NCBI GenBank assembly: GCA_003565155.1
Contig: PXDB01000049.1
Coordinates: 1 to 64,000, forward strand
Direction of reading: 5' to 3'
Origin: Nitriliruptoraceae bacterium
Lineage (GTDB): Bacteria > Actinomycetota > Nitriliruptoria > Nitriliruptorales > Nitriliruptoraceae
DNA length: 64,000 nucleotides
The notes below the pieces were generated by a model. That model had not been told where the DNA came from and did not search any database. It saw only the letters and a list, made by a program, of their open reading frames with translations. Below, one piece after another: positions 62,014-64,000 of the stretch (position 1 is its first letter; each line of letters begins with the position of its first letter). A program made the translations under genes and the position numbers.

Positions 62014-64000
62014 GTGGCCGTGGAAGAGAATGACCCTGCCGTCGCACGGATCCTCGCAGCCCTGGCGGGTCGCGACCATCCGCGGTCCACGCTCCTGCGA
62101 CAGATGGGCGCGGCGGCACTGCGTCGGGCGCCAGACCACCTGCTGCACGAGCCGGCGGAGGAGGTCGCGGCACGGCTGACGGGCTTGTTCGACCGCCTCG
62201 ATGTCAGCGACCACGAAGCGCTCCGGATCGCGTTGTGGCGGGACGACGACGTACCGAGCCGTGGCCTGCTCGAGGTGGTGTGGCGCGACCGGCCCTTCCT
62301 CCTTTCCACGATCACCGCCCACCTCCGGTCGTCAGGGATCACCGTCCGCAACACCTTCCACCCGATCTTCGGGGTCGAACGGGACGACGACGGGCGGCTC
62401 AGCGCGATCCGGCCCGCACGCACGGCGACCTCCCGCGTGTCGGCGATCCAACTCGAGGTGGGGGACCTCCCCGCGCGGATCACGGGGCGTTCCGAGGGCG
62501 AGGGCGCGCCGGACCCGCTGCTGGCCCCGCTGCGCGCCGCGCTCGAGGATGTGGCGGTGGTCACCGATGATCACACGGAGATGTGCGCGGCGATCGAGGC
62601 GGGCGCCGCCGCGCTGGCCACCAGGGACGTCCGCGACACCGAGATCGCCGCCTGGTTATCCTGGTTGCTCGACGACAACGTGCTGCTGCTGGGGGTGCAC
62701 TCGGTGCCACCGCCCGCGGTGCACTCCGTGCCACCACCCGGGGTGGACACGGCACGGGATCGAGGGCTGGGGCTGCTCCGGGACCAGGCCCGGCGCAACC
62801 GTCTCCTGGCGCGGGTCCACGCCGCCACGCGGTGCGACGACCTCCCGAGGTTGAAGGTCTCGCGCACCCGTGAGCGCTCGCCGATCCAGCGACCGGTGCC
62901 CATGGAGGTGTTCGACGTCGAGCTGCCCGACCGCAGCGCGCTGCGGGTGCTGGCGCTGCTGACCCGGAAGGGGATCGCGGAACCGGTCCGGACCACGCCG
63001 GTGCTGCGCCGTCGGGTGCGCCGAACGCTGGAACTCGACGACGTCGTCGACGGGTCCCACGACGCCATCACGATCACCACCCTTGCGCACGCGCTCCCGA
63101 AGGACGAGCTCCTCCGCGCCACCCAGGAGCGGACCCGCGAGATGCTGCTGGGGCTGTTGCAGGCGGAACAGCACCGGGAGGTGACCGCCTACGTCAACCC
63201 GCACCGGCCGAGCGGCACGGTCTCGGTGGTACTGGCGCTCCCACGTGACCGGTGGCAACCGGAACTCTCCGCGCGGCTGCGATCCGCGTTGCTGGACCGT
63301 TTCGACGCCGTCCGCGCGGAGGTGGACACCGCCACGGATCTGCAGCGCGATGCCGTGGTGCGCTTCCTTCTGGAGCTGCGCGCCCCCGACGACATCGAGA
63401 CCTTCCGCGACCACATCCCCGCAGCCACCCGGGGCTTGAGCACCGATCTGACGGCGCTGGTGCGTCCGTGGGACGAGTCGCTGCTCCAGCAGCTCGGCCG
63501 CCACACCGACAGCGCGACGCGCACCACGCTGGCGCGCCGCATCGTGGCCCGCCTGCCCGTCAGCTACCGCGACAGTGCCGAGCCGGAGCAGGCCGCGGTC
63601 GACGTCCTGCTGCTCGCCCGCGCGATGGAGACCGACGACGGGCTGCTGGTCACCCTGCGGACGGCCGCACCCGGAGCATCCGCGCCGGTTCGCCTGCTGG
63701 CCGCCAAGAGCGGTGACGCCCTGGAGCTGTCGGCCTTCCTGCCGATCCTCGAGAGCCTCGGGTTGACGATCGTGGACGAGGTCCCCCACGAACTCCAGGG
63801 CGCTGAGGGCCCCGACGCGACCCTGCACGACTTCGGGGTCCGCTCGGCCTCGCTGGATCCCGTGGCGGACGGTGCACGTCTCGCGGATGCGATCCTGGCC
63901 GCCTGGCGCGGCCACCTCGAGGTCGACCCGCTGAACCGGCTGATCGTCGTCGCCGGGCTGGACTGGCAGGACATCGCCATCCTGCGGGCCTTCCGACGGC
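62014..64000 (+). CDS. NAD-glutamate dehydrogenase (large type), 5' part; runs off the window
   Basis: RDRPFLLSTITAHLRSSGITVRNTFHPIFGVERD...VEVFDVELPDRSALRVLALLTRKGI; open to the window end, so missing from the ORF track. Confidence 0.85.
   Translation, partial: MAVEENDPAVARILAALAGRDHPRSTLLRQMGAAALRRAPDHLLHEPAEEVAARLTGLFDRLDVSDHEALRIALWRDDDVPSRGLLEVVWRDRPFLLSTITAHLRSSGITVRNTFHPIFGVERDDDGRLSAIRPARTATSRVSAIQLEVGDLPARITGRSEGEGAPDPLLAPLRAALEDVAVVTDDHTEMCAAIEAGAAALATRDVRDTEIAAWLSWLLDDNVLLLGVHSVPPPAVHSVPPPGVDTARDRGLGLLRDQARRNRLLARVHAATRCDDLPRLKVSRTRERSPIQRPVPMEVFDVELPDRSALRVLALLTRKGIAEPVRTTPVLRRRVRRTLELDDVVDGSHDAITITTLAHALPKDELLRATQERTREMLLGLLQAEQHREVTAYVNPHRPSGTVSVVLALPRDRWQPELSARLRSALLDRFDAVRAEVDTATDLQRDAVVRFLLELRAPDDIETFRDHIPAATRGLSTDLTALVRPWDESLLQQLGRHTDSATRTTLARRIVARLPVSYRDSAEPEQAAVDVLLLARAMETDDGLLVTLRTAAPGASAPVRLLAAKSGDALELSAFLPILESLGLTIVDEVPHELQGAEGPDATLHDFGVRSASLDPVADGARLADAILAAWRGHLEVDPLNRLIVVAGLDWQDIAILRAFRR

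Overview
This is a 64-kb window of very GC-rich, densely coding chromosome from an actinobacterium. A Nitriliruptoria-like lineage is plausible but is only an inference. I found no rRNA, tRNA, CRISPR array, transposase or prophage. The backbone carries the conserved actinobacterial block era-cdd-CNNM-ybeY-phoH-rsmE-dnaJ-hrcA at 0.8-15.2 kb and hemW-lepA-rpsT at 53.1-61.8 kb. About 38 kb of mixed-function genes separates the two halves. Notable genes are a fused pyruvate:ferredoxin oxidoreductase with a DHOD-like partner, a Zn/Mn-type ABC transporter with a His-rich binding protein and two matching palindromic operators, an SbcCD/YhaNO-like pair, a fused eukaryotic-type phosphofructokinase, and, 3.5 kb away, a second PFK with PPi-type motifs. 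The most interesting signal is a ~0.9-kb region without a convincing CDS (43744-44652). On its + strand it holds five hairpins with unrelated stems that all carry the same GCGA (GNRA) tetraloop, several more long perfect helices, and a plausible sigma-A promoter upstream. I read it as a candidate large structured noncoding RNA. Calls come from reading the sequence and the supplied ORF translations; no searches or folding programs were run.
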